Positions 26,415 through 35,653 of a stretch of DNA of 58,039 bases are shown piece after piece. Source of the stretch: Desertibaculum subflavum (lineage in GTDB: Bacteria; Pseudomonadota; Alphaproteobacteria; Ferrovibrionales; Ferrovibrionaceae). Position 1 is the stretch's first letter. Every line of letters begins with the position of its first letter. The notes beneath the pieces were generated by a model. It was not told the DNA's origin. It saw only the letters and a list, made by a program, of their open reading frames with translations, and searched no databases. Location: contig QOZS01000039.1 of NCBI GenBank assembly GCA_003576705.1, forward strand, positions 1 through 58,039. Direction: 5' to 3'. The position numbers and the translations under genes were made by a program.

Positions 26415-26662
26415 ATCACCTTGCCGGCGACGATCGCCAGCGCGAGGCCGAGCGTGACCACGTTGGCGATCACGATCGGCCACTGGTCCAGCATCCAGCC
26501 ATAGGCAACCCACAGCACGATGCCGACCACGAGGCAAACGAAGGTCGGCCAGGACAGGTCACCTGCGGAGCGGGTCCGGTACACTTTCACGGCCTGCGGA
26601 ATGTAGGCGACGGTGGTCAGCGTGCCCGCGACGCTGCCGACCAGCTCGGCGTCGAGAATCAT
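26366..26662 (-). CDS. SemiSWEET family sugar transporter
   Basis: This 98-residue protein is one three-helix bundle with the PQ-loop motif TTVAYIPQAVKVYRTRSAGDLSW, followed by hydrophobic helices. SemiSWEET proteins function as homodimers for sugar transport. The ATG overlaps the stop of the upstream HIT gene (ATGA), so the two are coupled. Confidence 0.9.
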   Translation of the reverse strand: MILDAELVGSVAGTLTTVAYIPQAVKVYRTRSAGDLSWPTFVCLVVGIVLWVAYGWMLDQWPIVIANVVTLGLALAIVAGKVIYSPRRLAVAERRPAR

Positions 26663-27075
26663 GGCGCCAGGATCCCATGCAGGGCGTTAACGGTCCGCTC
26701 CAGCTCGCCGGGCGGATAGGCCGCGGCCGGCCCGCTGCCCCAGACCGGGCCGGGCCAGGCGGCGTCATTCTTCCGCCGCGCCACCACATGGACATGCAGC
26801 TGCGCCACGATATTGCCGAGCGCGCCGATATTCAGCTTGTCGCAGGGCGCGACCCGGCGCAGCGCCGCCGACACCTGCGCCATTTCTTCCATCAAGGCCT
26901 GCCGGTCGGCCGCCGCCAGATCGGCGATCTCGACGGCACCGGCAATGCGCGGAACCAGGATCGCCCAAAGGAACCGGCTGTCGCGCATCAGGCGGACCGT
27001 GGAAAGCGTGAGCTCGCAGACAGGCACCGTATCGGCGGCAAGCCGCGGATCGAGGGCAAAGGCAGGCGACGACAA
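26659..27075 (-). CDS. HIT domain protein
   Basis: This HIT (histidine triad) protein is about 138 residues. It has the nucleotide-binding core FLWAILVPRIAGAVEI and the triad motif QLHVHVVAR, close to HxHxH. Members hydrolyse nucleotide phosphoramidates or transfer nucleotides. The TTG start at 27075 is preferred: GGAG lies 8 bases upstream, and a homologue-like N-terminus (SSPAFALDPRLAADT) starts there. Upstream in-frame codons give an Arg-rich tail with no such support. Confidence 0.85.
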   Translation of the reverse strand: MSSPAFALDPRLAADTVPVCELTLSTVRLMRDSRFLWAILVPRIAGAVEIADLAAADRQALMEEMAQVSAALRRVAPCDKLNIGALGNIVAQLHVHVVARRKNDAAWPGPVWGSGPAAAYPPGELERTVNALHGILAP

Positions 27076-27185
27076 GGGATAGACTCCAGGGATGCATTCA
27101 TCATAGCGCTGATTGTGACGCGCGCGTGCCCGTGCTTTGATCCGCGCCACCTGCCGCCGAAATAAATAGTTCTGGAGGAACCCCG

Positions 27186-28379
27186 ATGGATCTCGCGTTC
27201 AAGCCCGAAGAGCTCGCCTTCCGTGACGAGGTGCGCGCCTTCATCCGGGACAAGTACCCGCAGGAGATCCGCGCGCGCGCCAGAAAGGGCTGGTCCTACC
27301 TGCCCAAGGAAGACCATATCCGCTGGCAGAAGCTGCTCTACGACAGGGGCTGGATCGCGCCGCACTGGCCGAAGGAATATGGCGGCACCGGCTGGACCGC
27401 GCGGCAGAAATTCATCTTCGAAGAGGAATGCATGGCGGCGGGCTGCCCGCGCCTCATTCCCTTCGGCCTCACCATGGTCGGCCCGGTGATCTATACCTTC
27501 GGCTCGCAGGCGCAGAAGGACCGCTTCCTGCCGCCGATCCTCCGCTCCGACGAGTGGTGGTGCCAGGGCTACTCGGAGCCGGGCTCCGGCTCCGACCTTG
27601 CCAGTCTGCAGACCAAGGCGGTGAAGGAAGGCAACCAGTACCGCGTCAACGGGTCGAAGATCTGGACCTCCGGCGCCCACAAGGCCGACTGGATGTTCTG
27701 CCTGGTCCGCACCAAGGCGGATGTGAAAGCACAGGAAGGCATCTCCTTCCTGCTGATCGACATGAAGTCGCCCGGCATCAGCGTGAAGCCAATCGTCAGC
27801 ATCGACGAGGGCCACTACCTGAACCAGGTCTTCATCGACGATGTGATGGTGCCGGTCGAGAACCTGGTCGGCGAGGAGAACAAGGGCTGGACCTACGCCA
27901 AGTTCCTGCTCGGCTACGAGCGCACAGGCATCGCCGGCGTCGGCCGCTCCAAGATGCGGCTCGAGATGCTGAAGGGCATCGCCCGGGCCGAGCATATGGA
28001 TGGCACGCCGCTGATCCAGGATCCGGGCTTCCAGACCCGCCTGGCCCAGATCGAGAGCGACCTGATGGCGCTGGAGATTACCAACCTGCGCGTCATGGCA
28101 TCCAGCGGCGCCGGCGGTGGCAGCCTCGCCTCGCTATTGAAGATCCGGGGCACCGAGATCGAGCAGTCGATCAACCAGACCCTGGTCGATGCGCTCGGCA
28201 ATTACGGCGTGCCCTACGACGTCAACTTCCCGCGCGCCGAGAGCAACGAGCCGCCGGCCGGCCCGGACTACGCGATCGGGCTCGCGGCGGAGAACCTGCT
28301 CAAGCGCGCCGCCTCGATCTATGGCGGCACGAACGAGATCCAGCGCAACATCATCGCCAAGATGGTGCTGGCGCTGTGA
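27186..28379 (+). CDS. Acyl-CoA dehydrogenase (pimeloyl-CoA dehydrogenase-like)
   Basis: This 397-residue FAD enzyme has the family motifs HWPKEYGGTGWTARQKFI, YSEPGSGSDLASLQTKA and the C-terminal SIYGGTNEIQRNIIAKMV. The N-terminus MDLAFKPEELAFRDEVRAF resembles the large-subunit PimC type, which introduces the alpha-beta double bond into dicarboxyl- or branched acyl-CoA. A second subunit would be expected but is not adjacent. GGAGG lies 7 bases before the ATG. Confidence 0.93.
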   Translation: MDLAFKPEELAFRDEVRAFIRDKYPQEIRARARKGWSYLPKEDHIRWQKLLYDRGWIAPHWPKEYGGTGWTARQKFIFEEECMAAGCPRLIPFGLTMVGPVIYTFGSQAQKDRFLPPILRSDEWWCQGYSEPGSGSDLASLQTKAVKEGNQYRVNGSKIWTSGAHKADWMFCLVRTKADVKAQEGISFLLIDMKSPGISVKPIVSIDEGHYLNQVFIDDVMVPVENLVGEENKGWTYAKFLLGYERTGIAGVGRSKMRLEMLKGIARAEHMDGTPLIQDPGFQTRLAQIESDLMALEITNLRVMASSGAGGGSLASLLKIRGTEIEQSINQTLVDALGNYGVPYDVNFPRAESNEPPAGPDYAIGLAAENLLKRAASIYGGTNEIQRNIIAKMVLAL

Positions 28380-28410
28380 CCAACCGCTCCAAGTCGTGAT
28401 CGGCGGGGGG

Positions 28411-28437
28411 CCGGGTGCGGCTTGACGCCGCGCCCGG
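28411..28437. terminator. Hairpin after the acyl-CoA dehydrogenase gene
   Basis: CCGGGTGCGGC (28411-28421) pairs with GCCGCGCCCGG (28427-28437), with one G-U wobble and the 5-base loop TTGAC. It lies 31 bases after the stop. No U tract follows, so it may be a transcript-stabilising structure rather than a terminator. Confidence 0.5.
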
Positions 28438-28624
28438 GCCGGCCGCAATCTGAGCCTCTGCGACCGACCGATCTCTGCCGCGTGCCGGCGATGATCCGGA
28501 AGGATCTGGGCGGACCGAAGTCCGTGTGACCCGGGTCGGATGCGCAGCTCCCGATATCCACCGGCAATCAGGCGGCACGCGCCGGCGAGGCCGTTGCGCG
28601 CGTCGATCAAGGGGAGAGGCTCCG

Positions 28625-29725
28625 ATGAGGCTCACCAGACGAGAAGCTCTGCTCGGCGGCGCGGCGTCGGTCGCCGCTTCGTCGCTGCCGTTCGCCGCGG
28701 GCGCGGCGATCTTCGATCCGAAGCCCGGCGCCTGGCGCAGCTTCGAGGTCACCACCCGGATCGAGATCCTGAAGCCCGAAGGCGCGACACGCGCCTGGGT
28801 CCCGCTGCCCTCCTTCGAGGACGCGGCCTGGATGCGTCCCGGCGACAGCACCTGGAGCGGCAATGCCGGGAAGGCGGCCAAGCAGGTCGATCCGGTCTAC
28901 GGCGCCGGCATGGTGGTAGCGGAATGGCCCGCCGGCACCGCGGCACCGAAGCTCGAAGTCGTCTCGCGCATCTCGACGCGCGATCGCGCGGTCGACCTTT
29001 CCAAGCCCGGCCAGGTCGCGCCGTTGTCTGCGGCGGAGCGGGCGCTGTACACCAAGGCGACCGACCTCTTGCCGACCGATGGCATCGTCAAGGCGACCGC
29101 CGACAAAATCACCGCCGGCCAGCGCACCGATCTCGCCAAGGCGCAGGCGATCTACGACTGGGTGGTCGACAACACCTTCCGCAACCCGAAGACCCGCGGC
29201 TGCGGCCTGGGCGACATCGCCAGCATGCTGAAGACCGCCGATCTGAGCGGCAAATGCGCCGATCTCAACGCGCTGTTCGTCGGCCTCGCCCGTGCGGCAG
29301 GCTTGGCCGCGCGCGATATCTACGGGCTCCGCGTTGCGCCGTCGAAGTTTGGCTACAAGAGCCTCGGCGCCGGCAGCGAAGTGGTCACCAAGGCGCAGCA
29401 TTGCCGCGCCGAGGTGTTCGTCGACGGCTTCGGCTGGGTGCCGGCCGATCCGGCCGATGTGCGCAAGGTCGTGCTGGAGGAGCCGCCGGGCAAGCTCGCG
29501 CTCGACGATCCGAAGGTGGCGGCGGCACGCAGGACTCTGTTCGGCGCCTGGGAGACCAACTGGCTCGCCTACAACGTCGCGCACGACGTGAAGCTGCCGG
29601 GCTCGAAGGCCGGGCCGGTCGGCTTCCTGATGTACCCGCAGGCGGAAACGGCGGCCGGCCTGCTCGACTGCCTCGACCCCGACGCGATGAAGTACACGAT
29701 CACCGCGCGCGAGGTTACGGCGTAA
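28625..29725 (+). CDS. Tat-exported transglutaminase-like protein
   Basis: This 366-residue protein has a Tat-type signal peptide (TRREALLGG, then an Ala-rich core ending near residue 27). The transglutaminase-like domain carries a full triad: C211 in LSGKCADLNALFVGLARAAGL, H259 in TKAQHCRAEVFVDGFGW and D275 in VPADPADVRK. Such proteins act in the periplasm as peptidases or peptide cross-linkers. An N-terminal beta-sandwich domain precedes it. GGGGAGAGG lies close before the ATG. The 3' end overlaps the convergent LLM gene by 11 bases. Confidence 0.85.
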   Translation: MRLTRREALLGGAASVAASSLPFAAGAAIFDPKPGAWRSFEVTTRIEILKPEGATRAWVPLPSFEDAAWMRPGDSTWSGNAGKAAKQVDPVYGAGMVVAEWPAGTAAPKLEVVSRISTRDRAVDLSKPGQVAPLSAAERALYTKATDLLPTDGIVKATADKITAGQRTDLAKAQAIYDWVVDNTFRNPKTRGCGLGDIASMLKTADLSGKCADLNALFVGLARAAGLAARDIYGLRVAPSKFGYKSLGAGSEVVTKAQHCRAEVFVDGFGWVPADPADVRKVVLEEPPGKLALDDPKVAAARRTLFGAWETNWLAYNVAHDVKLPGSKAGPVGFLMYPQAETAAGLLDCLDPDAMKYTITAREVTA

Positions 29726-30563
29726 GCAGCGGCCGCAGGCGGTCGGCGATCTCGCCGATCTCGGCGGTGATCGCGGCCGCCTCGCGGGCGCGCAAGGTCA
29801 CGATCAGCCGGTCGACGCCGAGACCTCGGTACCGCTCGGCGGTCGCCAAGTCGATCGGCTGGCGGCCCGGCGGCGTGACCGAGATCTCGAGCGGTGTCGT
29901 TCGGTTCGCCTTCGCCACCGCGGCCTTCAGGGCGGCGACATGCCGCGCCGTGGTATCGACGTCGAGGTTGAAGCCGTACCAGCCATCCGCCGCCGCAGCG
30001 CGCCGGAAGGCCGCTTCCGTCGCGCCGCCGACCACGATCGGCGGATGCGGCCGCTGCACCGGGCGCGGCTGCGCGTCGATACCGGCGAAGCGCGCGAAGC
30101 GGCCCTCGAAGGCGGGCTTTCCTTCCGTCCACAGCGCCCGGATCGCCGCGAGATATTCATCGGTGCGGGCGCCGCGTTCGTGGAACGGCACGCCGATGGC
30201 GTCGAATTCCGGCTTCAGATAGCCGACGCCGACGCCGAAGATCAGCCGGCCGCGGGACAGCACATCGAGCGTGGTCAGCTCCTTGGCCAGCACCAGCGGG
30301 TTGCGCTGCGGCAGGATGATGATGCCGGTGGCGAGCTTGACGCGGCTGGTCGCTGCCGCGAGATGCGCCAGCGCCACCACCGGATCGAGCGTCGGGTGCT
30401 GCGGCTGCAGCGGGCTTTCCGGCGTGCGCGGATCCGGCAGCACGACATGCTCGCCGGCCCAGATCGAATCGTAGCCGGCCGCCTCCGCCGCCCGCGCCGC
30501 CGCGACGAAGAGATCGGGATCGGCCATCGCGCCCATGTTGAGGCCGTAGAGTCCGAGCTTCAT
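29715..30563 (-). CDS. LLM-class F420/FMN-dependent oxidoreductase
   Basis: This 282-residue TIM-barrel protein belongs to the luciferase-like monooxygenase family: YDSIWAGEHVVLP, SRVKLATGIIILPQRNP, LAKELTTLDVLSRGRLIFGVGVGYL and RPHPPIVVGGATEAAFRR. The pattern resembles F420-dependent members, but many such bacterial proteins use FMN, so the cofactor is uncertain. AGGAGG is 8 bases before the ATG. It follows the cupin gene on the same strand with a 19-base gap. Confidence 0.88.
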   Translation of the reverse strand: MKLGLYGLNMGAMADPDLFVAAARAAEAAGYDSIWAGEHVVLPDPRTPESPLQPQHPTLDPVVALAHLAAATSRVKLATGIIILPQRNPLVLAKELTTLDVLSRGRLIFGVGVGYLKPEFDAIGVPFHERGARTDEYLAAIRALWTEGKPAFEGRFARFAGIDAQPRPVQRPHPPIVVGGATEAAFRRAAAADGWYGFNLDVDTTARHVAALKAAVAKANRTTPLEISVTPPGRQPIDLATAERYRGLGVDRLIVTLRAREAAAITAEIGEIADRLRPLLTP

Positions 30564-30582
30564 GACTGCCGCCTCCTGCGCT

Positions 30583-30912
30583 TCAGTCGACGATGAAGAG
30601 CTTGGTCTGCACCTTGGTGCGCGAGCGGTGCGCCATGCTGCCGTCGCCGACCTGATAGGTCATGCCGGGCTTCAAGGTGGTCACGCGGCCATCCGCCAGC
30701 TCGGTCTCCAGCTCGCCTTCCAGGCACAGGATGATATGGCCCTTCTCGCACCAATGATCGGCGAGATAGCCGGCGGTGTATTCAACGAAGCGCACGCGGA
30801 TATCGCCGAACTGCCGGGTGCGCCAATAGGCAGTGCCGGTCTCGCCGGCATGGGTTGTGCGCGGCACATCGGACCAGTCCGAGGTGCTGAATGAGAAATT
30901 GGACATCTGCAT
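30583..30912 (-). CDS. Small cupin protein with DHWC motif
   Basis: This 109-residue single-cupin protein has the motif GYLADHWCEKGHIILCLEGELETE (cited around the DHWC metal-binding site) and a second motif GMTYQVGDGSMAHRS. It matches a small conserved cupin family of unknown role. The ATG at 30912 has GAGG 6 bases upstream; a second ATG lies 2 codons later. Its place directly upstream of the LLM oxidoreductase suggests a shared, undefined task. Confidence 0.82.
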   Translation of the reverse strand: MQMSNFSFSTSDWSDVPRTTHAGETGTAYWRTRQFGDIRVRFVEYTAGYLADHWCEKGHIILCLEGELETELADGRVTTLKPGMTYQVGDGSMAHRSRTKVQTKLFIVD

Positions 30913-31012
30913 CGGCCGCCTCGCAGAAACGCGACTTGCCGGCGCGCATCGCCGACGCTTTCCTTGGTAGCATTCCTGCGCCAATTTTGGCGCATCAAAA
31001 GGTCATGCGAAC

Positions 31013-31600
31013 ATGCCGCGCATCCTTTCCGCCTGCCTTGTCGCCTTGTTCGTCCTGCCCGGCTTCGTCCTGCCGGGCGCCGCCCGCGCCGACGAGGCGG
31101 CGGCCTGGGCGGCGCTCCGCATGGGGGGCCATGTCGCGCTGATGCGCCATGCCGACGCCCCGGGCTATGCCGATCCGCCGGGCTTCAAGCTCGGCGATTG
31201 CGCGACCCAGCGCAATCTGAGCGAGCGGGGTCGGGCCGATGCGCGCGCGGTGGGCGACCGACTCAAGCGCGCGGGCATCGCTTTCGGTAGCCTGCTCACC
31301 TCGCCCTGGTGCCGCTGCGTCGACACCGCCCGGCTGCTAGGGCTCGGGACGGCGAAGCTGGCGCCGACCTTCGGCAACATTGTCATCCTGCGCGACCAGG
31401 TCGAGGTGCTGACCCAGGGCGGCCGCGCCGTGATCGGCAGCTGGGAGGGGCCGAGCAACCTCCTGGTCGTCACCCACGGCGCCAATATCGCCGCGCTGAC
31501 CGGCGGCGCCAACCCGACTTCCGGCGAGATTGTGGTCGTGGCCGGCAGTGCCGGCGGCAAGGTGCGTGAGGTCGGCCGCATCCCACTGCCGAATTCATGA
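31013..31600 (+). CDS. Exported histidine phosphatase family protein
   Basis: This 195-residue protein has a signal peptide (about 1-27, Ala-Arg-Ala end) and a histidine phosphatase core: the phosphohistidine motif ALMRHADAPG, NLSERGRADARAVGDRLK, TSPWCRCVDTARLL and VVTHGANIAAL for the second catalytic His. The target is unknown; a periplasmic phosphate ester is likely. Its stop overlaps the start of the aldo/keto reductase (ATGA, 31597-31600). Confidence 0.88.
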   Translation: MPRILSACLVALFVLPGFVLPGAARADEAAAWAALRMGGHVALMRHADAPGYADPPGFKLGDCATQRNLSERGRADARAVGDRLKRAGIAFGSLLTSPWCRCVDTARLLGLGTAKLAPTFGNIVILRDQVEVLTQGGRAVIGSWEGPSNLLVVTHGANIAALTGGANPTSGEIVVVAGSAGGKVREVGRIPLPNS

Positions 31601-32508
31601 GCGTCGTCTCCCGCCGCGCCGCCCTGCGGACGCTGGCTGCCGGCGGCGTCGCCGCCGCTTGGCCGATGGCGGCGCTGGCGGCGCCGCTGGCCCGCCCGAT
31701 CCCCTCGACCGGCGAGATGATCCCCGCCATCGGGCTCGGCAGCTGGATCACCTTCAATGTCGGCGACGACCCGCCGGCGCGCGCCGCCTGCGCCGAAGTG
31801 ATGCGCGCCTTCTTCGCGGGCGGCGGCCGCATGATCGACTCATCGCCGATGTACGGCTCCTCGCAATCGGTAATCGGCGAAGGCCTCGCGCGCATCGGCC
31901 GCGCCGGCGACGTTTTCGCGACCGACAAGGTGTGGGTCTCCGGCGCCGGCCGCGGCCCGGCACAGATCGAGCGCTCGCGCGAGCTCTGGGGCGTCGACCG
32001 CTTCGACCTGATGCAGGTGCACAACCTGCTCTCCTGGGAAGGCCATCTGGCCACGCTGTTCGAGATGAAGGCGGCGGGCCGGCTCCGCCATGTCGGCATC
32101 ACCACCTCGGAGGGCCGCCGCCACGACGAGATCGAGCGCGTCATGCGCAGCCATCCGATCGATTTCGTGCAGATCACCTACAACGTGCTCGACCGCGAGG
32201 TGGAGCGCCGCATCCTGCCGCTGGCGCAGGAGCGCGGCATCGCCGTGATCGTCAACCGACCGTTCCGCGAGGGCGCGCTGCTGCGCGAGATCGGAGCGCG
32301 GGCGCTGCCTGCCTTCGCGGCGGAGATCGGCGCCGCAAGCTGGGCCCAGTTCGTGCTGAAGTTCATCCTCGCGCATCCGGCCGTCACCTGTGCCATCCCG
32401 GCCACCACACGGGTCGACCACGTGCGCGAGAACCTCGCCGCCGCCGCCGGCCCGCTGCCCAGCGCGGCGCTGCGCCGGCGCATGGCGGACCATGTGCAAG
32501 CGCTCTGA
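31597..32508 (+). CDS. Tat-exported aldo/keto reductase
   Basis: This 303-residue protein begins MSVVSRRAALRTLAAGG, a Tat-type signal. The aldo/keto reductase barrel then shows IGLGSWITFNVG, MIDSSPMYGSSQSVIG with the catalytic Asp/Tyr, DKVWVSG with Lys, MQVHNLLS with His, and CAIPATTRVDHVREN for cofactor binding. Export of a reductase with cofactor bound fits Tat use. It is coupled to the histidine phosphatase gene. Confidence 0.88.
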   Translation: MSVVSRRAALRTLAAGGVAAAWPMAALAAPLARPIPSTGEMIPAIGLGSWITFNVGDDPPARAACAEVMRAFFAGGGRMIDSSPMYGSSQSVIGEGLARIGRAGDVFATDKVWVSGAGRGPAQIERSRELWGVDRFDLMQVHNLLSWEGHLATLFEMKAAGRLRHVGITTSEGRRHDEIERVMRSHPIDFVQITYNVLDREVERRILPLAQERGIAVIVNRPFREGALLREIGARALPAFAAEIGAASWAQFVLKFILAHPAVTCAIPATTRVDHVRENLAAAAGPLPSAALRRRMADHVQAL

Positions 32509-32523
32509 CCGCGGCCGTCGCGC

Positions 32524-33207
32524 ATGTCCGAGTGGTGGACCTATTCGCTCGCCGACTTCCTGATGTTCTCGCCGCGCACCTATTGGCGTCTGTTCGAGCT
32601 GTACAACCGCGACATCTGGCCGGCGCAGCTCCCCGCACTCGCCGCCGGCGCCGCGCTGCCCCTGCTCGCGCGGCGGCGCGGCGCCGCGGCGCAACGATTC
32701 CTCGCGCTGCTGCTCGCCGCGGCCTGGGCCTGGCCCGCCTGGGGCTTCCTGTTCGCGCGCTACGACACGATCAACTGGGCCGGCCGCTACTTCGCTCTCG
32801 GCTTCGCGGTCGAAGCGCTGCTGATCGCGGTGCTCGGCGCGGCGGCCGGGCGGCTGCGGATCGGTCCGTTCGACGGCGCCGCCGGCCGCACCGGCCTTGC
32901 GCTCTTCCTCGCGGCGCTGTTGTTCTATCCGCTGCTTGCCGGCATTTCCGGCCGCGTCTGGGCCGGGGCCGAGATCTTCGGCCTCGCCCCCGACCCGACC
33001 GCGATCGGCACGCTCGGCCTGCTGCTCGCCGCCCGCGGGCACAGCGCCCGGGTGTTGTCCGTCATCCCGCTCGTCTGGTGCCTCGTCACCGGCGCGGCGC
33101 TGTGGACGATGAATGCCTGGCAGACTCTCCTGCCCCTCGCGGCGGTTCTGTTAATCGTTGTCCTCCCCGCAGCCCGACATTGCTACAAAAAGAACATTAC
33201 AATGTAA
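32524..33207 (+). CDS. DUF6064-like multi-pass membrane protein
   Basis: This 227-residue protein has about six transmembrane segments, starting MSEWWTYSLADFLMFSPRTYWRLFELYN. That Trp-rich start and RDIWPAQ are typical of the DUF6064 family, whose function is unknown. It follows the aldo/keto reductase by 15 bases and may be part of that operon. The final residues turn basic after the last helix. Confidence 0.75.
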   Translation: MSEWWTYSLADFLMFSPRTYWRLFELYNRDIWPAQLPALAAGAALPLLARRRGAAAQRFLALLLAAAWAWPAWGFLFARYDTINWAGRYFALGFAVEALLIAVLGAAAGRLRIGPFDGAAGRTGLALFLAALLFYPLLAGISGRVWAGAEIFGLAPDPTAIGTLGLLLAARGHSARVLSVIPLVWCLVTGAALWTMNAWQTLLPLAAVLLIVVLPAARHCYKKNITM

Positions 33208-33447
33208 GTACCCTGTGGTATATGCGAGAGCAGCGATTGCGGCGCTCCCCCTCCCCCTCTGCGCCGCGGGTCGTTGTGGGCGCCTCGCCGGCCGCGGGGC
33301 GCCCATTTATTTCGGCCTTGTTGCCATTTCTGCCATTTCTGCAGACCTGCCCCGACCACGCGGCGTACTCGCTTCAGCTTCTGTTAGGAGCGAGGCCGAT
33401 AAGACCGCTCTACCCAAAGGATCTAGTGGTAGTGGAGTGTTGTGGTC

Positions 33448-35640
33448 ATGTCCGTTTTTGCTGCATTCGGTAACATTTCGCGTCGCTTCAACGATCTTCG
33501 TGTCCGTACCAAGCTCTTTATCGGTTTCGGCAGCGTCAGCCTTACTCTCGTCGCCCTGGCGGGCGTCTCCTGGTGGGGCGTCTCCACCTCGGAAACGGCG
33601 ACCCAGGCCATGGCCTACCAGGCGCGCATCGCCGATCTGGTCGGCCGCGCCAACACCGCCTTCAGCGACAGCATGACCGCCGCGCGCGGCTATCTCGCCA
33701 AGCCGAACGCGCAGGACATCGACAACTTCAACATGATGGTCGATGTCTTCGTCGCCGACATGGACGAGACGCGCAGCATCCTGCGCACCGACGAGCACAA
33801 GAAGTTCGCCGATGACCTGCTGAAGGGCGCCGACGCCTATCGCAACGGCTTCATGAAGCTGACCGAGGCAGTGGCCGAGCGCAGCAAGGTGCAGACCGAG
33901 GAGTTGAGCAAGCCCGGCATCGAGCTGACCAAGACCATGGCCGAACTGAAGCAGCGCATGGCGACCGAAGGCACGGCGGAACAGCTCCTGCTGCTCGCCC
34001 GCGCCAACGAGGAGATGCTGAACGGCCGCCTTCTGCTCAGCCGCTATCTGATCAGCTTCAGCAAGGACGACGCCGACAAGGCGCCGGTCCATCTGAACAA
34101 CGCCTCGGCCGAGCTCGACAAGCTCGTCACCGACATGCCGAAGACGGAAGAGCTGCGCAAGGCCGCGCTCGACCTGAACACGAAGTACAAGGCCGGCATC
34201 ATCAAGGTGACCGAGCTGATCGAGCAGCGCGACCGGCTGGCCGGCGAGAGCCTGGACGGCGTCGGCGCGCAGATCAACGAAGGCATCGCCCGCGCCCGCG
34301 GTCTCGCCGCCACGGCGCAGCGCGAGCTGCTGAAGCAATCGGCTGCGGCCGCCGCGCTCACCCGCACGCTGGTGATCGGCACCGCGGTGACCGCGCTGGT
34401 CTTCGCTGGCCTCGCCGCCTGGCTGCTTTCCGGCGCGATCAGCCGCCAGCTGCGCTCGCTCGGCCACGCCATGGCAGGCCTTGCCCAGCGCGACTGGTCG
34501 ATCGAGGTGCCCTCGCTCGGTCAGAAGGACGAGGTGGGCGAGATGGCCCGCGCCGTGCAGGTGTTCAAGGAAAACGGCATGGAGAACGAGCGCCTGCAGG
34601 TCGAGGCGGAAGAGAGCCGCCAGCGCGAGGAAGCGGCCAAGCGCGACCAGGAGGAGCGTGAGCGCCAGTCGGCCGAAGATTCCCGCCGCGCCGAGGAGCG
34701 TCGCCGCCGCGAGAAGGAAGAGGCCGAGCGCCGCGCCGCCGAGGAGAAGCGCGAGGCCGAGGCACGGATGAAGGCCGAGGCCGAGACCAAGCGCCGCGAG
34801 GAAATGCAGTCGCTCGCCGACGGCTTCGAGCGTGCCGTGGGCGCCGTCGTCACCACCGTCGCCGCCGCGGCGGAGGAGATGCAGAAGCTGGCCGGCAGCA
34901 TGGTCGGCGCCGTCGACCAGACGACCAGCCGCGCGTCGAACGTCGCCGCCGCCTCCGAACAGGCTTCCGCCAACGTGCAGACGGTGGCCGCCGCTTCGGA
35001 GGAGCTCGCCGCCTCGGTGCAGGAGATCAGCCGCCAGGTGCAGGATTCGACCCGCATCGCCGGTGATGCCGTGACCCAGGCGCAGGACACCAACCGCCAG
35101 GTCGAGGGCCTGACCGTCGCCGCGCAGAAGATCGGCGAGGTGGTCAGTCTGATCAACGACATCGCCAGCCAAACGAATCTGCTGGCGCTGAACGCGACCA
35201 TCGAGGCCGCCCGCGCCGGCGAGGCCGGCAAGGGCTTCGCAGTGGTCGCCTCCGAGGTGAAGACGCTGGCGCAGCAGACTGCCAAGGCGACCAGCGAGAT
35301 CGGCGGCCAGATCGCCGCCATCCAGGGCTCGGTCGGCGAGGCGGTGGGCTCGATCCGCTCGATCGCCGACACCATCGACCGGGTCAACCAGATCGCCACC
35401 ACCATCGCCGCCGCGGTGGAGGAACAGGGCGCCTCGACCCAGGAGATCGCCCGCAACGTGCAGCAGGCCGCCACCGGCACCCGCGACGTCACCGCCAACA
35501 TCACCGGCGTGTCGCAGGTGGCGCAGGAGACCCGCGGTGCGGCCGAGCAGGTGCTGTCGGCCTCCGGCGACCTCGCCAAGCAGGCCGACGTGCTGCGCGG
35601 CGAAGTCACCCGCTTCGTCGAACGCGTCCGCGCGGCGTAG
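33448..35640 (+). CDS. Methyl-accepting chemotaxis protein
   Basis: This 730-residue chemoreceptor has TM1 (about 24-45), a helical periplasmic sensor of about 260 residues, TM2 (about 306-330) and a HAMP domain. An unusually charged Glu/Arg/Lys coiled coil follows (about 371-456). The MCP signalling domain has the invariant tip IASQTNLLALNATIEAARAGE, and EEQGASTQEIARNV lies in the methylation helices. The ligand is not predictable. ATG 33448 (GGAG at 10 bases) is chosen over GTG 33442 (GGAG at 4). A GCCGATAA octamer lies upstream at 33395 without a matching -35. Confidence 0.95.
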   Translation: MSVFAAFGNISRRFNDLRVRTKLFIGFGSVSLTLVALAGVSWWGVSTSETATQAMAYQARIADLVGRANTAFSDSMTAARGYLAKPNAQDIDNFNMMVDVFVADMDETRSILRTDEHKKFADDLLKGADAYRNGFMKLTEAVAERSKVQTEELSKPGIELTKTMAELKQRMATEGTAEQLLLLARANEEMLNGRLLLSRYLISFSKDDADKAPVHLNNASAELDKLVTDMPKTEELRKAALDLNTKYKAGIIKVTELIEQRDRLAGESLDGVGAQINEGIARARGLAATAQRELLKQSAAAAALTRTLVIGTAVTALVFAGLAAWLLSGAISRQLRSLGHAMAGLAQRDWSIEVPSLGQKDEVGEMARAVQVFKENGMENERLQVEAEESRQREEAAKRDQEERERQSAEDSRRAEERRRREKEEAERRAAEEKREAEARMKAEAETKRREEMQSLADGFERAVGAVVTTVAAAAEEMQKLAGSMVGAVDQTTSRASNVAAASEQASANVQTVAAASEELAASVQEISRQVQDSTRIAGDAVTQAQDTNRQVEGLTVAAQKIGEVVSLINDIASQTNLLALNATIEAARAGEAGKGFAVVASEVKTLAQQTAKATSEIGGQIAAIQGSVGEAVGSIRSIADTIDRVNQIATTIAAAVEEQGASTQEIARNVQQAATGTRDVTANITGVSQVAQETRGAAEQVLSASGDLAKQADVLRGEVTRFVERVRAA

Positions 35641-35653
35641 CTCCCGGGCCTCC

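Noticed and set aside
33395..33402. GCCGATAA octamer resembling the -10 of a sigma28 flagellar promoter before the chemoreceptor
   Set aside because: The position expected for the -35 (11-base spacer) reads AGCTTCTG, not TAAA-like, so the match may be chance.
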